This document shows, piece after piece, positions 59,975 through 64,000 of a stretch of 64,000 bases of DNA. Location of the stretch: NCBI GenBank assembly GCA_934591895.1, contig CAKTPP010000004.1, positions 62,001 to 126,000 on the forward strand. Direction: 5' to 3'. The notes under the pieces are model-generated. The model was not told where the DNA came from. It saw only the letters and a list, made by a program, of their open reading frames with translations, and did not search any database. Source of the stretch: an uncultured Oscillospiraceae bacterium (GTDB lineage: Bacteria; Bacillota; Clostridia; Oscillospirales; Oscillospiraceae). How positions within the stretch are numbered: the first letter of the stretch is position 1; the number at the start of each line of letters is the position of its first letter. The position numbers and the translations under genes were made by a program.

Positions 59975-60173
59975 GCATATCCAAAAGTCTCGCAGTGTTT
60001 CGCCGATGGCGCGGCGAAAGAAAATGAAATCATTTTTTCCGGCGACATGTGCGGCGGAAAAAATACCGCTCAGGCTGCAAGTGTGGAATTTGTGCGCCGT
60101 CGGCGCACAAATTATGCGCGCAGCAGACCGTGAGCCTTTTGTCGGAAAACTTTTTGGGTTTTCCGACAGGCTC
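59974..60173 (-). repeat. Structured intergenic repeat, copy D
   Basis: Same plan as the others in inverted orientation, with other hairpin sequences: TGTCGGAAAAC/GTTTTCCGACA (about 60140-60168), AATTTGTGCGCC/GGCGCACAAATT (about 60087-60113), core 60032-60064 (ATTTTTTCCG arms), and TTTCGCCG/CGGCGAAA (59998-60019). Confidence 0.82.
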
Positions 60174-60203
60174 AAACGCCCGCCGGGAAACCGGCGGGCG
60201 TTT
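60174..60203. terminator. Duplicated terminator hairpin beyond repeat D
   Basis: Identical to the rny terminator (59943-59972). It now also lies 9 bases past the stop codon of the convergent zinc-ribbon gene and could end that transcript. Confidence 0.75.
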
Positions 60204-60212
60204 GCTGTCTGT

Positions 60213-60824
60213 TCAGAGGTAGGTTTGCGGCGCTTTTTCGACGTATGTTCCGCAGTTGGTGCAATATGTGCACCCTTCGGAGAGCGAAGAGCCGCAGTTT
60301 CGGCAAAAGCGGGGGCGCTGCGTGTAAGCAGGGGCTGCGGGAGCCGGACTCTCGACAGGAGACCTGTCCGGGACTACGGTGTACTCCGCGTCGAGCTGTA
60401 TGGGCGGTGCGTTTTTCGGCAGGGGAGAGAACAGCAGCCGCCGCTTCATGAAGTATATCCAGCTCGGGACGGCGACGATGCCGCAGCCGATGATCTGGCC
60501 GATGGTGGTTGCAGCGGACGGGTATGTCAGCCGGTAGGTGTAAATGATCACAAGAGCCGCGATCGAGTCGAGGATGATCAGACCCCATGTCCCGAACAGC
60601 GCCAGCACACCGTACCACTTCATGGAGTTCAGGCCGGCGGCGGCTGCAATGGTGAGCAGCAGGCCGGCTGCGGCATAGACAAGCGTATATGCATTGGAGC
60701 CGGAGCGGAACAGCTGCGCACCCTGCACGAAGCGCGCAATGACCCCCAAGATAAGTACAATGCGCAGAAAATGATAATATTTCAGGGGCGTCTGCTCCTT
60801 GTTGACGTATTGGGGGGTGATCAT
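60213..60824 (-). CDS. Membrane protein with C-terminal zinc ribbon
   Basis: 203 aa. Four hydrophobic segments (FLRIVLILGVIARFVQ, TLVYAAAGLLLTIAAAAGL, WYGVLALFGTWGLIILDSIAALVIIY, IIGCGIVAVPSWIYFMK), a proline-rich linker, and a zinc ribbon CRNCGSSLSEGCTYCTNCG near the end. ATG 60824 has AAGGAG ten bases upstream. Function unknown. Confidence 0.78.
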   Translation of the reverse strand: MITPQYVNKEQTPLKYYHFLRIVLILGVIARFVQGAQLFRSGSNAYTLVYAAAGLLLTIAAAAGLNSMKWYGVLALFGTWGLIILDSIAALVIIYTYRLTYPSAATTIGQIIGCGIVAVPSWIYFMKRRLLFSPLPKNAPPIQLDAEYTVVPDRSPVESPAPAAPAYTQRPRFCRNCGSSLSEGCTYCTNCGTYVEKAPQTYL

Positions 60825-60884
60825 AGAAAACGGTCTCCTTCCGAAGCGTGATTGGATGCACATGCCAAGGCATCCATATGTTAC

Positions 60885-60913
60885 ATACTAATACTTGTGC
60901 CGTTTCTTGTCAA
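60885..60913 (-). promoter_or_regulatory. Promoter of the zinc-ribbon gene
   Basis: Minus-strand TTGACA-N17-TAGTAT. Confidence 0.75.
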
Positions 60914-60934
60914 GTGTGAGAAAAATGGGCGCAC

Positions 60935-60968
60935 AAAGCCCCCGGCACGCATTGCGTACCGGGGGTTT
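60935..60968 (-). terminator. Terminator of groESL
   Basis: CCCCCGG(C/T)ACGCA with its complement on the minus strand, followed by CTTTG; 30 bases past the groEL stop. Confidence 0.75.
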
Positions 60969-60997
60969 GCTGTCTGTTGTTTTGCGGGGCAGGGGAA

Positions 60998-62626
<1,629 letters not shown>

Positions 62627-62662
62627 AATGATAGCCTCCTAATGAATCCAAGCAGTAGTGTC

Positions 62663-62947
62663 TTACTCGACGACGGCCAGAATGTCGCTCTGGCGCACGA
62701 TGGAATACTCCTCGCCGTCCACCTTCACGGTGGTGCCGGAGTACTTGCCGACGATCACACGGTCACCGGCAGCGACGGTCATCTTCACTTCGTTGCCGTC
62801 CACCATGCCGCCCGGGCCGACTTCAACGACCTCGAACATTTCGGGTTTCTCCTGCGCGGATGCTGCCAGGATCAGGCCGCTCTTGGTCTTTTCCTCGGCC
62901 TTGAACTGCTTGAGGATTACACGGTCTGCCAACGGTTTGAGTTTCAT
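62663..62947 (-). CDS. groES: Co-chaperonin GroES
   Basis: 94 aa with the N-terminal LKPLADRVILKQ and the mobile loop EEKTKSGLILAASAQEKP. AGGAGG precedes the start. First gene of the groESL operon. Confidence 0.98.
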   Translation of the reverse strand: MKLKPLADRVILKQFKAEEKTKSGLILAASAQEKPEMFEVVEVGPGGMVDGNEVKMTVAAGDRVIVGKYSGTTVKVDGEEYSIVRQSDILAVVE

Positions 62948-62989
62948 GATCTATATGCCTCCTAATATTGAATACAAAAAAGCGATGCG

Positions 62990-63016
62990 TTAGCACTCCG
63001 TTCCTCTGAGTGCTAA
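62990..63016. promoter_or_regulatory. CIRCE element (HrcA operator)
   Basis: TTAGCACTC-N9-GAGTGCTAA, a perfect match to the consensus, at the predicted transcription start of groESL. Confidence 0.98.
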
Positions 63017-63024
63017 CGCATCAT

Positions 63025-63052
63025 ACTATACCACAAATTTTCGGATTATCAA
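63025..63052 (-). promoter_or_regulatory. Promoter of groESL
   Basis: Minus-strand TTGATA-N16-TATAGT. Confidence 0.75.
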
Positions 63053-63099
63053 GCCCCTGACGAAATTTTTTTGTAAACGTTTTATGACCGCGTTTTTCG

Positions 63100-64000
63100 T
63101 CAGGAATGGACAAACTCGCGCGTCTCGTGGCCGCCCGCGGTCTCGGGATGGAAGAAGGCCATGTTCGCCGGCACGAGGAAGTTCACGCCGCTGGGAATGA
63201 GGTCAAAATTCACGTGCCTGCTGTAGAGCGCCTCACCGTCGATGTTGACGACGATCTCGTTTTCGCTGTCGATCTCGAGGTGGCCGCCCTCAAGGTGCGT
63301 GATGAACTGCTCCAGCTCGCGGTAGCGCCCCTTTGCGTACTTGCCGACGAGCCGGACGAACTGCAGGCGCGAGACGTCGCGCACGACGAGAAACTCGAGC
63401 TTGCCGTTGTCGGGCATGGAGTCGGGGATGGGGTTGAAGCCGCCGCCGTAGAACCGGCCGTTGCACGCGCAGATGAGCGTCGTGCCGCCGGAATACTCCA
63501 TGCCGCAGCCGCGCACGGTCAGCGGCTGGGTGATGCCCTTGAAGAGGTTTGCCACGGCGGAGAAAATGTAGTTGTCGTGGTACTGGTGCACCTCCGTGCC
63601 GATGCGCGCGTCGATGCCGACCGAGCAGATGTTGAGCGCGTAGCGCCCGCAGCATTCGATGATGTCAAAGGGGCGCACCTCGCCGCGCACGAGGTCGGCA
63701 AGGTCGAAAAAGCGCGTCTTTTCCTCCCCGAACATTTTGATGAAATCGTTGCCCGTGCCGCAGGGAAAATGCGTCACGGCGACGTTGCTGCGGCCGACTG
63801 CGCCGTTGACGCACTCGTTGAGCGTGCCGTCACCGCCGCAGGCATACACCCGCAGCTCCTCGCCGGAGGCCGCCTCCGCGGCGATCCTGGCACACGCGTC
63901 CATGGGCGCGGTCGTGACATAGACCTCGTAAGCGTCCTCGCTGCCCTCGAGCGCAAGGCGCGCCTGCTCGGCCACGTATTCGCGCCGGTCCTTGCCGCCG
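63100..64000 (-). CDS. Diacylglycerol/lipid kinase family protein (5' end cut by window edge)
   Basis: About 300 codons visible, still open at the edge (reading ...GGKDRREYVAEQ). The catalytic nucleotide-binding motif is ACGGDGTLNECVNG, followed by FPCGTGNDFIKMF and NICSVGIDARIGTE, as in DgkB/YegS. Only about 20 N-terminal residues should be missing. The substrate may be diacylglycerol or undecaprenol; the family does not settle it. Confidence 0.9.
   Translation of the reverse strand, partial: GGKDRREYVAEQARLALEGSEDAYEVYVTTAPMDACARIAAEAASGEELRVYACGGDGTLNECVNGAVGRSNVAVTHFPCGTGNDFIKMFGEEKTRFFDLADLVRGEVRPFDIIECCGRYALNICSVGIDARIGTEVHQYHDNYIFSAVANLFKGITQPLTVRGCGMEYSGGTTLICACNGRFYGGGFNPIPDSMPDNGKLEFLVVRDVSRLQFVRLVGKYAKGRYRELEQFITHLEGGHLEIDSENEIVVNIDGEALYSRHVNFDLIPSGVNFLVPANMAFFHPETAGGHETREFVHS

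Overview
The window looks like the chromosome of a high-GC, strictly anaerobic Firmicute, most likely of the Oscillospiraceae (Oscillibacter/Intestinimonas-like). The basis is AddAB rather than RecBCD, RNase Y, a CIRCE element on groESL, a tetrahydrofolate riboswitch on folT, an Rnf complex, a 2-hydroxyacyl-CoA dehydratase pair, and sigma-A promoters of TTGACA-N17-TATAAT type with strong GGAGG ribosome sites. No rRNA, tRNA, CRISPR array, insertion sequence or prophage was recognised.

Layout. 1-5.2 kb: arginine operon argC-J-B-D-F (minus; argF cut by the left edge) behind two ARG-box-like operators. 5.4-8.9 kb: Na/Pi cotransporter-like gene, then a folate-linked pair (cyclodeaminase-family protein; riboswitch-controlled folT). 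9.1-16.6 kb: five-gene redox/kinase operon (GlpA-like dehydrogenase, FAD/NAD oxidoreductase, DUF1667, FGGY kinase, AGPS-like flavoenzyme) with a divergent TetR gene and a 20-bp palindrome. 16.7-19.9 kb: 2-hydroxyacyl-CoA dehydratase-like operon with an attenuator-like leader and a 59-codon membrane protein. 20.2-28.8 kb: rpmE, addAB, PIG-V-like mannosyltransferase. 28.9-33.7 kb: small XRE module, aconitase-X pair, an AT-richer orphan gene, EamA transporter with a structured leader. 33.7-43.7 kb: radical SAM YgiQ, a phosphatase-acetyltransferase fusion, a GT4-CsaB fusion, a PurN-like protein lacking its catalytic residues, ACT regulator, small transporters and a HAAS-like repeat protein. 43.8-47 kb: proS and a GH2 enzyme. 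47.3-52.4 kb: rnfCDGEAB. 52.8-58.1 kb: FliB-like, DUF6440, DUF4015-like, rpiB, O-mannosyltransferase-like. 58.2-64 kb: rny, zinc-ribbon membrane protein, groESL, lipid kinase (cut by the right edge).

The least explained signal is a family of about 180-200 bp structured repeats in five intergenic spaces (near 20.0, 40.7, 41.8, 52.6 and 60.1 kb). They share an almost invariant palindromic core (ATTTTCTYCG ... CGRAGAAAAT around CATGT). Flanking hairpins keep their pairing while their sequences change. At least two copies, perhaps three, are bordered by duplicated pieces of the host gene's terminator. This looks like either a terminator-targeting non-autonomous element or a structured RNA family. 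I know of no description of it.

Many long open frames antisense to the real genes are GC-driven shadows and are not annotated. Starts were chosen by ribosome-binding-site spacing and family alignment, and several genes use TTG or GTG.
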